Part shown: positions 9,032 to 17,383 of the stretch, piece after piece
Layout: each line of letters begins with the position of its first letter
Position numbering within the stretch: the stretch's first letter is position 1
DNA from: Leucothrix mucor DSM 2157
GTDB taxonomy: Bacteria > Pseudomonadota > Gammaproteobacteria > Thiotrichales > Thiotrichaceae
Direction of reading: 5' to 3'
Length of the DNA: 64,000 nt
Assembly: GCF_000419525.1 (NCBI RefSeq)
Contig: NZ_ATTE01000001.1
Span: 1,550,001-1,614,000, forward strand
Position numbers and translations under genes: made by a program
Notes under the pieces: generated by a model
Told to the model about the DNA's origin: nothing
Seen by the model: only the letters and a program-made list of their open reading frames with translations
The model's database searches: none

Positions 9032-10051
9032 ATGCGTAAATCTTTATTAGCTGTGATGATTAGTGGTGCATGTTTACTGGGCTCAAACGCGGCATTTGCT
9101 GCTGACGCTTGTGACGATGGTGAAGTGGTAATCAAGTTTAGCCATGTAACTAACACCGACAAACACCCTAAAGGCATCGCGGCTTCTTTGCTGGAAAAGC
9201 GTGTAAACGAAGAAATGAACGGCAAAGTGTGCATGCAGGTATTCCCAAATACGACGTTGTACAACGATGACCAAGTTTTGGAAGCCATGCTGCAAGGCGA
9301 TGTACAATTAGCCGCTCCTAGTCTGTCTAAGTTCGAAAAATTCACTAAAAAATACCGCATCTTCGATCTGCCATTCATGTTTACTAACATTGAAGCGGTT
9401 GATGAGTTTCAGCAATCTGAAGCTGGCCAGAAGATGAAAGACAGCATGAAGCGTCGTGGCCTGCAAGGTCTGGCGTTTTGGCACAATGGCATGAAGCAAA
9501 TGTCGGCTAACAAGCCTCTGCTACTGCCTACCGATGCGAAAGGCCTGAAATTCCGTGTTCAAACCTCTGACGTGTTAAAAGCTCAAATGTCGGCAATGGG
9601 TGCTAGCCCACAGCCAATGGCATTCTCTGAGGTTTACGGCGCACTGCAAACGGGTGTTGTAGATGGTCAGGAAAACACGTGGTCTAACGTATTCGGTCAG
9701 AAGTTCTTCGAAGTACAGGACGGCACGACTGAGACTAACCATGGTGTATTGGATTACATGTTGGTGACGTCTACTGAGTTCATGGATAGCCTGAAGCCAG
9801 AAGTGCGCGATGAGTTCCTGAAGATTGTCGCTGAAGTGAGTGCAGCCCGTAACGCAGCCTCTGCCGAAGTAAATCAGGAAGCAAAAGAGTCAATCATCGC
9901 TGCTGGCGGTAAAGTGGTTGAGTTGGATGCAGAGCAACGCGCCGCTTGGATCGCAGCAATGAAGCCAGTTTGGGCGGAGTTTGAAGGCGATGTTGGTGCA
10001 GAAAACATCGAAGCAGCACAAAAGATTAATGAAGCCTTAGCGGCCAAGTAA
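9032..10051 (+). CDS. dctP: TRAP transporter periplasmic binding protein DctP
   Basis: Periplasmic solute receptor of a tripartite TRAP transporter for C4-dicarboxylates such as malate, succinate and fumarate. The ATG at 9032 is preferred over an upstream in-frame start at 8972, because it has an excellent ribosome site (AGAGGAGAGG) and begins a proper signal peptide (MRKSLLAVMISG, cleaved near AFAA). The mature part has the DctP fold signature, including IKFSHV near the N-terminus, FRVQTSDV (the arginine that normally binds the carboxylate) and GVVDGQENTWSN. Length is 339 residues, standard. It is the first gene of dctPQM and is separated from dctQ by two hairpins. Confidence 0.93.
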   Translation: MRKSLLAVMISGACLLGSNAAFAADACDDGEVVIKFSHVTNTDKHPKGIAASLLEKRVNEEMNGKVCMQVFPNTTLYNDDQVLEAMLQGDVQLAAPSLSKFEKFTKKYRIFDLPFMFTNIEAVDEFQQSEAGQKMKDSMKRRGLQGLAFWHNGMKQMSANKPLLLPTDAKGLKFRVQTSDVLKAQMSAMGASPQPMAFSEVYGALQTGVVDGQENTWSNVFGQKFFEVQDGTTETNHGVLDYMLVTSTEFMDSLKPEVRDEFLKIVAEVSAARNAASAEVNQEAKESIIAAGGKVVELDAEQRAAWIAAMKPVWAEFEGDVGAENIEAAQKINEALAAK

Positions 10052-10064
10052 TCTGTTTTGATTT

Positions 10065-10117
10065 GACGGGTATATCGCATACCCGTCGGTGGCGCTGGTG
10101 GATTCCTACCGCGCCAC
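10065..10117 (+). promoter_or_regulatory. Tandem hairpins between dctP and dctQ
   Basis: Hairpin 1 pairs GACGGGTAT (10065-10073) with ATACCCGTC (10079-10087) around a 5-base loop. Hairpin 2 pairs GTGGCGC (10089-10095) with GCGCCAC (10111-10117), plus an inner GGT/ACC. No T run follows. Such intercistronic structures commonly protect or punctuate the binding-protein message so that it exceeds the permease messages; that role is inferred. Confidence 0.6.
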
Positions 10118-10149
10118 ATTCTCATGTTTACCTCTAGGGAGTAGGGATT

Positions 10150-10845
10150 ATGAGCGCTCCAACTCAGAATATATCCCAAGGATTTGTTGGCCGCACCGTC
10201 AATGCACTGGAAGAAAATGCCATTGCCCTAATTCTTGGTTTGATGATTGTCATCACATTTACCAACGTTGTTTTACGCTACACCATGAATACCGGTTTGG
10301 TCTGGGGGCTTGAAGCCACTGCGGTTTTATTTGCCTGGTTGGTGTTATTTGGAATCAGCTACTGCGTTAAAACGACATCACACCTTGGTGTCGATGCCTT
10401 AATTATTTACTTTAAACCGTCAACTCGCCGCGTGATTGCCTTGATTGCGGGCGCGATTTGTATTGCCTATGCCATGTTGTTGATGAAGGGCGCATGGGAT
10501 TACTGGGCTAACTTCGCCAATCTACCGGGGACCACGGGCCGCATTTTCCCAACCGGTTTTGAAGAGAAGTTTTTGGCGAAAGGCTGGTACGAAATGAATG
10601 ATGTACCGCTGCCAGAATTTATGCGTTTTCTGGAGCCAATGATGAACGAAGGCGAAGCTTATGAGAAATTCCCTCGCTTCCTGCCTTACATTATTTTACC
10701 CATTGGTATTGCCTTGCTGTTGTTCCGCTTTATTCAAGCCACAGTACGCATTTACAAAGGAACCGCAACAGGGCTGATCGCCAGTCATGAAGTGGAAGAT
10801 GAGATTGAAGCGCTGGAAGCGGCGCGCGTTGGAGGTAAAGACTAA
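10150..10845 (+). CDS. dctQ: TRAP transporter small membrane subunit DctQ
   Basis: Small integral membrane subunit of the TRAP carrier, 231 residues, with four predicted membrane segments. The first two lie at about residues 25-75 (ALILGLMIVITFTNVVLRY and the following LVWGLEATAVLFAWLVLFG), and the last two at about 95-115 and 177-198. The family stretch NVVLRY is present. A hydrophilic loop of about 60 residues between segments three and four makes it longer than minimal DctQ proteins, as in Vibrio-type subunits. Its stop overlaps the dctM start (TAATG), so the two membrane subunits are translationally coupled. Confidence 0.88.
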   Translation: MSAPTQNISQGFVGRTVNALEENAIALILGLMIVITFTNVVLRYTMNTGLVWGLEATAVLFAWLVLFGISYCVKTTSHLGVDALIIYFKPSTRRVIALIAGAICIAYAMLLMKGAWDYWANFANLPGTTGRIFPTGFEEKFLAKGWYEMNDVPLPEFMRFLEPMMNEGEAYEKFPRFLPYIILPIGIALLLFRFIQATVRIYKGTATGLIASHEVEDEIEALEAARVGGKD

Positions 10846-12224
10846 TGGCCGTCGCACTCTTATTTATTGTCATTATTACGCTATTGCTGTTGGGTGTGCC
10901 GATTGCCGTGGCGCTCGGATTTAGCTCTGTTTTATTCCTGCTGACACTTTCTGATACGTCTCTGGCTGCGGTTGCGCAAACGCTGTTTCAGGCGATGTTT
11001 GGTCACTACACACTGTTGGCGATTCCGTTCTTTATACTAGCTTCGACCTTTATGTCGACCGGTGGTGTGGCGAAGCGAATTATTCGTTTCTCGATTGCTT
11101 GTGTGGGGCATTTCCACGGTGGTTTGGCGATTGCGGGTGTCTTTGCTTGTATGATGTTTGCGGCTTTATCGGGCTCCTCACCGGCAACGGTGGTGGCTAT
11201 CGGTGGTATCGTGATTGCCGGTATGCGCCAAGTCGGTTACACCAAAGAGTTTGCGGCAGGGGTTATTTGTAACGCCGGTACGCTGGGTATTCTGATTCCG
11301 CCATCCATTGTTATGGTGGTTTACGCCTCAGCGGTTGATGTGTCGATTGGGCGGATGTTCTTAGCCGGTGTTATCCCAGGCTTACTGGCAGGCTTTATGC
11401 TAATGCTAGCGATCTATGTGATTGCGCGTATTCGCAAAATGCCAAAAGGTGAGTGGACGGGCTGGAGAGAAGTATTCTCAGCAGGCTCGGCGGCAGGCTG
11501 GGGATTATTCCTGATCGTGATCATTTTGGGTGGTATTTATGGTGGTGTATTTACGCCAACGGAAGCCGCTGCGGTTGCGGCAGTGTATGCCTTCCTGATC
11601 TCTAACTTTATTTATCGCGATATGGGCCCATTGGCTGCGAAAAATGAAGATGAGAAGCCACTAAGCTTATTGAGCAAGCCTTATGCGCTGGTTACGGTGT
11701 TTTGGCATCCTGATACGCGTAAAGCCTTGTTTGAAGCGGGTAAGCTGACCATCACGCTGATGTTCATTATCGCCAATGCGCTGATCTTAAAGCATGTGCT
11801 AACCGATGAGCAGATTCCACAGCAAATCACCAATGCCATGTTGGCTGCCGGTTTAGGGCCAATTATGTTCCTAGTCGTGGTTAACGTGATCCTGTTGATT
11901 GGTGGCCAGTTTATGGAACCATCAGGGCTACTAGTAATCGTTGCGCCGCTGGTGTTCCCGATTGCTATGGAGCTAGGTATTGACCCGATTCACCTTGGTA
12001 TTATCATGGTGGTGAATATGGAAATCGGGATGATTACACCACCGGTGGGACTGAACTTGTTTGTTACTAGTGGCGTGGCGGGTATGCCGATGATGGCGGT
12101 TGTGCGCGCGGCACTGCCATTCTTAGCGATCCTGTTTGTGTTCCTGATTATGGTGACTTACATTCCTTGGTTATCAACCTTCTTACCGACCTACTTTATG
12201 GGGCCGGAGGTAGTGATTAAGTAG
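10845..12224 (+). CDS. dctM: TRAP transporter large membrane subunit DctM
   Basis: Large permease that forms the sodium-coupled transport path, 459 residues, of the DctM/SiaM family. It is hydrophobic throughout, with about twelve membrane segments. Family signatures seen are GSSPATVVAIGG, CNAGTLGILIPPS and IGMITPPVGLNLFV, the last two matching the paired hairpin motifs around the substrate and sodium sites. A hydrophilic insertion at about residues 260-295 contains a charged ENEDEKP-like segment. It ends the dctPQM operon and is followed by a clear terminator at 12254-12284. Confidence 0.92.
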   Translation: MAVALLFIVIITLLLLGVPIAVALGFSSVLFLLTLSDTSLAAVAQTLFQAMFGHYTLLAIPFFILASTFMSTGGVAKRIIRFSIACVGHFHGGLAIAGVFACMMFAALSGSSPATVVAIGGIVIAGMRQVGYTKEFAAGVICNAGTLGILIPPSIVMVVYASAVDVSIGRMFLAGVIPGLLAGFMLMLAIYVIARIRKMPKGEWTGWREVFSAGSAAGWGLFLIVIILGGIYGGVFTPTEAAAVAAVYAFLISNFIYRDMGPLAAKNEDEKPLSLLSKPYALVTVFWHPDTRKALFEAGKLTITLMFIIANALILKHVLTDEQIPQQITNAMLAAGLGPIMFLVVVNVILLIGGQFMEPSGLLVIVAPLVFPIAMELGIDPIHLGIIMVVNMEIGMITPPVGLNLFVTSGVAGMPMMAVVRAALPFLAILFVFLIMVTYIPWLSTFLPTYFMGPEVVIK

Positions 12225-12253
12225 TTTATGTAAGCTGCTAAGGGAAAATTAAG

Positions 12254-12284
12254 AGCGCTGCCTGTGATGGGTAGCGCTTTTTTT
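12254..12284 (+). terminator. Intrinsic terminator of dctPQM
   Basis: AGCGCTGCC pairs with GGTAGCGCT (one mismatch) around a short loop and runs into seven T residues, 30 bases after the dctM stop. Confidence 0.85.
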
Positions 12285-12293
12285 AAGCCTGTA

Positions 12294-12323
12294 TTTACAC
12301 ATTTGTACATTTGATGCTATGTT
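12294..12323 (+). promoter_or_regulatory. Candidate promoter of parDE
   Basis: TTTACA (12294-12299) and TATGTT (12318-12323) are 18 bases apart and lie 30 bases before the antitoxin start. The intervening CATTTGTACATTTG is partly repetitive and could be the antitoxin operator; that is a guess. Confidence 0.45.
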
Positions 12324-12352
12324 GAAATTACCAAACAATTGGATGTTAAGTT

Positions 12353-12610
12353 ATGAGCCGATTAACGATTGAAGTCACTCCCGAACAACATCAACGCATT
12401 AAAGTGATGGCGGCCATGCAAGGTCAAAGCATAAAAGACTATGTGATTACTCGTGTGTTATCCGATGAGCAAGCAGCGGAGACGGCAGCCTGGGAACAAC
12501 TCAAAGTATTGCTAGCTGAACGTATCGATGATGCTCGTATGAGAGGAACCTCTCCAAAAACGGTACAGGAGATTACAGAGAGCGCATTGCAGTCGCTGAA
12601 TAAAATATGA
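12353..12610 (+). CDS. parD: ParD-family antitoxin
   Basis: An 85-residue protein whose N-terminus (SRLTIEVTPEQHQRIKVMAA) has the strand-helix-helix pattern of a ribbon-helix-helix DNA-binding domain, as in ParD/stability-determinant antitoxins. The C-terminal half, rich in Ala, Glu and Arg, would wrap the toxin. It precedes a ParE-like gene with a four-base overlap (ATGA), the normal order and coupling of a type II toxin-antitoxin operon. Such antitoxins usually repress their own promoter. The subtype is judged from memory of the N-terminal pattern and could be a neighbouring RHH class. Confidence 0.8.
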   Translation: MSRLTIEVTPEQHQRIKVMAAMQGQSIKDYVITRVLSDEQAAETAAWEQLKVLLAERIDDARMRGTSPKTVQEITESALQSLNKI

Positions 12611-12909
12611 GCTATACCTTAAGCGTTGCGGCTGAAGAGGATCTCTTCAATATCGTGCTATATACCGCCGAAAATTGGGGTGCAGAGCAAGCACGAACCT
12701 ATACCCAGAAGCTAGCAGACTGTATGGAAAAGCTATCAGCCGGACAGGGAGCATGTAAACAACTACATGACTTTCGTCCACCTATACGAGTGAAACACTG
12801 CCAGCATCATTATCTGTTTGGGCAAGAGGCAAATGACACCTTTCTGATTCTTGCAATACTGCATGAGATAATGGATTTCATGACGCATTTGCATGGGCGG
12901 CTTACTTAA
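12607..12909 (+). CDS. parE: ParE/RelE-superfamily toxin
   Basis: A 100-residue protein of the RelE/ParE superfamily. The N-terminus (YTLSVAAEEDLFNIVLYTAENWG) matches the ParE opening, where a strand is followed by a helix bearing acidic and aromatic residues. The C-terminal HHYLFGQ and ILAILHEIMDF strands also fit the family core. ParE toxins act on DNA gyrase, whereas RelE relatives cut mRNA; the sequence favours ParE but does not prove the target. It overlaps the antitoxin gene by four bases. No sign of truncation. Confidence 0.8.
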   Translation: MSYTLSVAAEEDLFNIVLYTAENWGAEQARTYTQKLADCMEKLSAGQGACKQLHDFRPPIRVKHCQHHYLFGQEANDTFLILAILHEIMDFMTHLHGRLT

Positions 12910-12945
12910 ACGTAAGACTTAAAAAACCAAGTGAAGCCAGTTCGC

Positions 12946-12973
12946 TTGTGAATCAAGCTGTAAGCACTATAAT
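12946..12973 (+). promoter_or_regulatory. Candidate promoter of the tldD operon
   Basis: TTGTGA (12946-12951) and a perfect TATAAT (12968-12973), 16 bases apart, end 42 bases before the tldD ATG. Confidence 0.6.
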
Positions 12974-13015
12974 AATGCATTAAACATTATCAAAAATAAG
13001 AGTGGAGCCCACCGG

Positions 13016-14401
13016 ATGCTAAATTCTGCAACTGCGAATGCCGTGATTGATCATGCGCTTTCCCTCGGCGCTGATTTCGCCGAACTATTTATCGAAAAAC
13101 ATCGTACCTCATCAATTGATACCCTCAGCGACCATGTGAAGTCAGTGGATTCCGGCATTGATTTTGGAATTGGCTTGCGCATTGTGTTTGGTGGCAAGGT
13201 GCTTTACGGCTACACCAACCAAACCGATGCCGACACACTAAAGCGCATTGCTTCCAGCCTTGCCGCACGTGATCAGCGTGAGCGTATTAATCAGCTAATG
13301 AGCTTTGATTTTACCGTGCCACAAGAGCGCCATCCTGCAAAAGTGATCTTAAGTAAGGATGCAGCAATCGACAGTAAAGTGGAGTACTTGCTTAAAGCCG
13401 ATGCGGCAGCACGCGCGGTGAGCGACAGCATTACTCAAACGCGTGGCTACTGCATGCAACGCGAGCAGATGATCGAGATTTTCAATAGCGAGGGCTTACA
13501 TGCCACTGATACCCGCAACTACATTCGCGCAGGGCTAACGGCCATTGCCAGTGATGGTGCTGAGCAAGCCACCGGCGGCTGGAATGATGGCGGCTTATTG
13601 GGCTGGGAGTTACACGATACGCTAGACCCGAAATACACCGGCGAAGAAGCTTCGCGCCAAGCGCTGGTTAATTTGGGTGCAAAGCCTTGTCCTTCCGGTC
13701 ATATGCCAGTGGTCATTGGTAATGGCTTTGGTGGCGTTATTTTTCATGAGGCTTGCGGGCATTTGTTGGAGACGACGTCGGTCGCTAAAAAGGCATCAGT
13801 ATTCCACGACCAGATGGGCGAGATGATTGCTAATCCGGTGGTGAATGCCGTGGATGATGGCACTATTCATAATGCTTGGGGTTCGATTAATATTGACGAT
13901 GAAGGCATGGATACCCAGCGCACGCAGTTGATCACTAATGGCAAGCTCACTAGCTTTTTGGTGGATCGTTTGGGCAGTGAGAAAACCGGCTATGCACGCA
14001 CGGGCTCAGGTCGTCGCCAATCGTATCGCTATGCGCCAGCGTCTCGTATGCGCAATACTTTCATTGAAGCGGGCACCAGCGAATTAGATGAAATGATCGG
14101 CTCGATTGAGCGTGGTATCTACGCCTCGCACATGGGCGGTGGTTCGGTACAACCGGGTACCGGCGAGTTTAACTTTGCGGTCAATGAAGGCTATTACGTT
14201 GAAGATGGCAAGATTCAATATCCGGTGAAGTCAGCCACGCTAATCAGCACGGGGCCAGCGGTACTTAAAGAAATCAGCATGGTGGGGAAAGACTTTGCAT
14301 TGGCTTGCGGCATGTGCGGTTCGGTAAGTGGGGCGATTCCAACCACGGTGGGCCAGCCTGCCTTAAAAGTGAATGATATTCTGGTCGGAGGAAATGCCTA
14401 A
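13016..14401 (+). CDS. tldD: TldD metalloprotease subunit
   Basis: Catalytic subunit of the TldD/TldE (PmbA) heterodimeric zinc protease, known in E. coli for maturing microcin B17 and degrading the CcdA antitoxin. The metal-binding HExxxH motif is HEACGH at about residues 244-249, in the conserved context IFHEACGHLLE. Length is 461 residues, slightly short of the E. coli protein (about 480). The start ATG has GTGGAG upstream. Its stop overlaps the start of pmbA (TAATG), so the two subunits are made together. In many gammaproteobacteria the two genes are apart; here they are adjacent. Confidence 0.88.
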   Translation: MLNSATANAVIDHALSLGADFAELFIEKHRTSSIDTLSDHVKSVDSGIDFGIGLRIVFGGKVLYGYTNQTDADTLKRIASSLAARDQRERINQLMSFDFTVPQERHPAKVILSKDAAIDSKVEYLLKADAAARAVSDSITQTRGYCMQREQMIEIFNSEGLHATDTRNYIRAGLTAIASDGAEQATGGWNDGGLLGWELHDTLDPKYTGEEASRQALVNLGAKPCPSGHMPVVIGNGFGGVIFHEACGHLLETTSVAKKASVFHDQMGEMIANPVVNAVDDGTIHNAWGSINIDDEGMDTQRTQLITNGKLTSFLVDRLGSEKTGYARTGSGRRQSYRYAPASRMRNTFIEAGTSELDEMIGSIERGIYASHMGGGSVQPGTGEFNFAVNEGYYVEDGKIQYPVKSATLISTGPAVLKEISMVGKDFALACGMCGSVSGAIPTTVGQPALKVNDILVGGNA

Positions 14402-15753
14402 TGGAACAGTCAGCAATTAATCCGGCATTGATCGCAGCCAGTGAGCAAGTCTTTGATCGGGTCCGTAAAGCGGGTGCCGAAGCGGATTTAATCATTTTAG
14501 AATCCGAGTCGCTGTCTTTAAAGGCTAGCCAAGGAGAGTTGGAAGAGCATTCCATTAGCCAAACGCAAACCTTTGGTGTGCGGGTGATTAAAGATGAGAA
14601 AGTCGGAATTGCCTACAGTGAAGCATCCGATGCGGAGTCTTTAAGTTGGATTGTGGATCAGGCATTGCAAAATGCGACGTACTCCGCTGCAGAGCCAAGT
14701 GAGCGCATTCCCGCAAATGCACAAACCTTATTTACGGATGACTCCTACTTTTGCCCGAAGGACTCCGTCACGATCGATCAGCAGATTGATATGGTACTGG
14801 GGCTTGAGCGTGGCTTGTTAGAAAAGCCTAAGGTTAAAAACGTTCCTTATAATGGCGTGTCAGAATCTACAAGCGGTCGCTACTTATTCTCCACGGCGGG
14901 CTTAAGCGCCGCCAGTCGTCAACGTGCGGTGTATGCCTATGCTTACGCGCTGGCTGAAGATGGTGAGAAGAATGCCATGGAAGGCACCGGCCAAGTCTCG
15001 CGCTTGAGTACTGAGCTGGATATTCCCAAGTTGGTGGAGTCTGTGGCGAGCTTGAGCTTGGATATGCTGGAAGGCAAAGCCATTCCATCTGGGCGCTACG
15101 ATGTGATTTTTGATCATGAATGTCAGATCAGCCTGTTTAATGTGTTCTCCATGGCACTCTCCGGTAAAGCGGCTAAAGATGGCATTAATCCTTGGCGTGA
15201 GAAAGTAGGGCAGTCGGTTGCCGATCCCCGCTTGCAGTTATCCGATAAGCCTTTAATGATGGATGGCTTCGGCTATTCCTTATTTGATGATGAAGGCACG
15301 GCCACTGCTGATACCCCATTAATTATCGATGGCGTACTGCAAACGCTAATCCATAACACCGTCACGGCTAATCACTTTGGCGTGACCACCACCGGACACG
15401 CCTCTCGCGGACCTCGCTCTGGTTTAGGGGTTGGCTATCATCAGTTAATGATTGAAGCTGGAAGCGCTGCAGATGCTGAGCTTAAAGCGGGCGAATATCT
15501 GGAAGTGACTAGCATGGCGGGATTGCACTCTGGTGCGAATGCGATTTCCGGTGACTTTAGTCTGGGTGTTTCCGGATTCTTATGTCGGGATGGCCAGCGC
15601 ATTAAGCCAGTGCGCGGCGTTACCGTCGCGGCTAATTTCTACAAGCTACTCAATCAAATCCAATGCATTGGCGACACCTTGCACTGGAACTGGGAACGTT
15701 CTTCAGTGATGCCGTCCATTCGGTTTGCTGAATTAGCCGTGTCTGGCGAATAA
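14401..15753 (+). CDS. pmbA: PmbA/TldE metalloprotease subunit
   Basis: Partner subunit of TldD, 450 residues. It shares the TldD-like N-terminal region (FGVRVIKDEKVGIAYSEA) and the C-terminal GLHSGANAISGDFSLGVSGF typical of PmbA, but lacks an HExxxH zinc motif. TldE is needed with TldD to thread and cut unfolded peptides. Translation is probably coupled to tldD, and the potassium channel gene starts three bases after its stop, so all three may form one operon. Confidence 0.9.
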   Translation: MEQSAINPALIAASEQVFDRVRKAGAEADLIILESESLSLKASQGELEEHSISQTQTFGVRVIKDEKVGIAYSEASDAESLSWIVDQALQNATYSAAEPSERIPANAQTLFTDDSYFCPKDSVTIDQQIDMVLGLERGLLEKPKVKNVPYNGVSESTSGRYLFSTAGLSAASRQRAVYAYAYALAEDGEKNAMEGTGQVSRLSTELDIPKLVESVASLSLDMLEGKAIPSGRYDVIFDHECQISLFNVFSMALSGKAAKDGINPWREKVGQSVADPRLQLSDKPLMMDGFGYSLFDDEGTATADTPLIIDGVLQTLIHNTVTANHFGVTTTGHASRGPRSGLGVGYHQLMIEAGSAADAELKAGEYLEVTSMAGLHSGANAISGDFSLGVSGFLCRDGQRIKPVRGVTVAANFYKLLNQIQCIGDTLHWNWERSSVMPSIRFAELAVSGE

Positions 15754-15755
15754 CG

Positions 15756-16784
15756 ATGTTCTTTTTTGTCGATACACTCAAGCGTCTGCGGACGCTTCGG
15801 GTGCTCAAGGAAAATAAGCGATTGTTGCTATTTTTCTTGGGCATTTCGTTATTTTTCGCTGGGTACATGTGGCAGGTCGAAGGCCTGTCGCTGATCGATA
15901 CCTATTATTTTCTGATTACAACAGCCACTACCGTTGGCTACGGTGATCTCTCGCCTAAAACTGATTTCGGAAAAGTGCTGGTAACCGTGTACATGGTGGT
16001 CGGCATTGCCTTGCTGGGTTTATTCCTCGGTAAAGTCACTGAATGGATGGTGGATGTGAGTTCACGCCGCAAAAAAGGATTACTACGCATGAAAGGTCAG
16101 GTTGATTTGATCATTGCCGGCTACCCCAGCGATGACAAGGTACACACTATTATTACCGAGCTGCGTAATGATGACCGCTATCGCGAGGCTCGCATCGTGT
16201 GTGTCAATAATCAGCTGGAAGAGGCGCCGCCTTGGATGGCTCCCTTGCAAGTGGGCTTTGTACGCGGTGCGGCTTCAGAAGGGCAGGTGCTAAAAGCTTG
16301 CGGGATTGATACGGCGCACACGGTACTCATTCTGGCTAATGATCCTGCGCTGGTAGAGTCAGATGATCACTCTGCGTCGATCTGCGCGGTAGTGGAGCGT
16401 ATGCATCCTGAGATTCGTACCATTATTGAAAAAGTGCGTAAGGATACCTTGCTGTTCGATGTGGTGAATACCGACACAGTAGTGGATGTGGCTTCGCCTA
16501 GTGTATTAGCTCAGGAAGTTCTGGATGCGGGTGCGATCGAGTTGCAGAATGCGATTTTCTCCACCCATACCGAAGGCACTCAATATAATTACCACTATAC
16601 GGGTGAGGATACGACTTGGTCGGCAATTGCTTTAGCGCTATTGGATCATGATGCGATTCCGGAGGGGTTTAAGAACCCTGGCGATCGTCATTTTAAATTA
16701 TTGCCAAAGCGCGCTGATGTGATTAATAGCCAAGCGTTGATCAAGTATCGTGGCACCCGTTTATTGGATGAACTGGTTATTTAG
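15756..16784 (+). CDS. Two-TM potassium channel with RCK-like cytoplasmic domain
   Basis: Inner-membrane potassium channel of 342 residues. An N-terminal hydrophobic segment (about 23-41) is followed by the pore with selectivity filter TTVGYGD (about 57-63) and a second membrane helix (about 75-95). The rest is a cytoplasmic Rossmann-like TrkA-N/RCK region (about 115-240) with a regulatory tail. This is the architecture of MthK-like and Kch-like channels with only two membrane helices. The RCK glycine motif is degenerate (IIAGYPSDDK), so the ligand is unclear. It follows pmbA with a two-base gap. Confidence 0.82.
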   Translation: MFFFVDTLKRLRTLRVLKENKRLLLFFLGISLFFAGYMWQVEGLSLIDTYYFLITTATTVGYGDLSPKTDFGKVLVTVYMVVGIALLGLFLGKVTEWMVDVSSRRKKGLLRMKGQVDLIIAGYPSDDKVHTIITELRNDDRYREARIVCVNNQLEEAPPWMAPLQVGFVRGAASEGQVLKACGIDTAHTVLILANDPALVESDDHSASICAVVERMHPEIRTIIEKVRKDTLLFDVVNTDTVVDVASPSVLAQEVLDAGAIELQNAIFSTHTEGTQYNYHYTGEDTTWSAIALALLDHDAIPEGFKNPGDRHFKLLPKRADVINSQALIKYRGTRLLDELVI

Positions 16785-16814
16785 ACCTATTATGCAAATA
16801 AATTAAAAAAAGAC

Positions 16815-16843
16815 TTGCGCAGTCGGAAGACCATCCCTATAAT
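16815..16843 (+). promoter_or_regulatory. Strong promoter of the initiator tRNA
   Basis: TTGCGC (16815-16820), a 17-base spacer and a perfect TATAAT (16838-16843) are followed by a GC-rich discriminator GCGC, the pattern of stringently controlled stable-RNA promoters. The tRNA begins 16 bases after the -10. Confidence 0.8.
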
Positions 16844-16858
16844 GCGCACTTCTTCTGG

Positions 16859-16935
<77 letters not shown>

Positions 16936-17383
16936 ATTTTACAGAAGAATTTTTACCCCTTCCCCAGCTAATCTAATTAGCGATTCTAAATATTTACCTC
17001 ATAGTAGTTTCTATTATCTAAGTTTGTTGTATGCTATTGCTTATGGCGTCGGATAATTTTGCTGCGAACGAAACCAATCCCATTACGTCTGGTCATAAAG
17101 TTTACAGGTCTGGTTTTAAATTAACCTGCGCTTAAACCCGTTTGATGCTCTACCGTCTGTCAGAATTTGTTTGTTTATTATACTTCTGTGACGCTATATG
17201 GAGGTCGTACCTCTAATCAGTATTTCGTGTAATTCAGCGACTCAGACGCTATATAAAACAACAAGCACGGTCATTAATCTAAAGAGGTCTCTCCCAACAC
17301 TGGGTCCGTGATTCGTTAATCGCGAGTCATATAAGGCCAAACTATAAAAAGAAACGCTAGTCTAAAATTTGGTGGTAAATAAC
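16936..17383. other. 448-base leader region of prkA
   Basis: No gene is seen. The ten-base word GACGCTATAT occurs twice, at 17190-17199 and 17245-17254, exactly 55 bases apart. Each copy contains GCTATAT, which resembles the -10 of sigma-S promoters. A short palindrome (GAGGT/ACCTC, loop CGT) lies at 17202-17214. No sigma-54 element with correct spacing was found, although enteric yeaG uses one. The region is long enough for a small RNA, but I see no terminator that would support one. Confidence 0.5.

Noticed and set aside
16936-17383. Small RNA in the prkA leader
   Set aside because: The only stem noticed is short, and no hairpin plus T tract was found.
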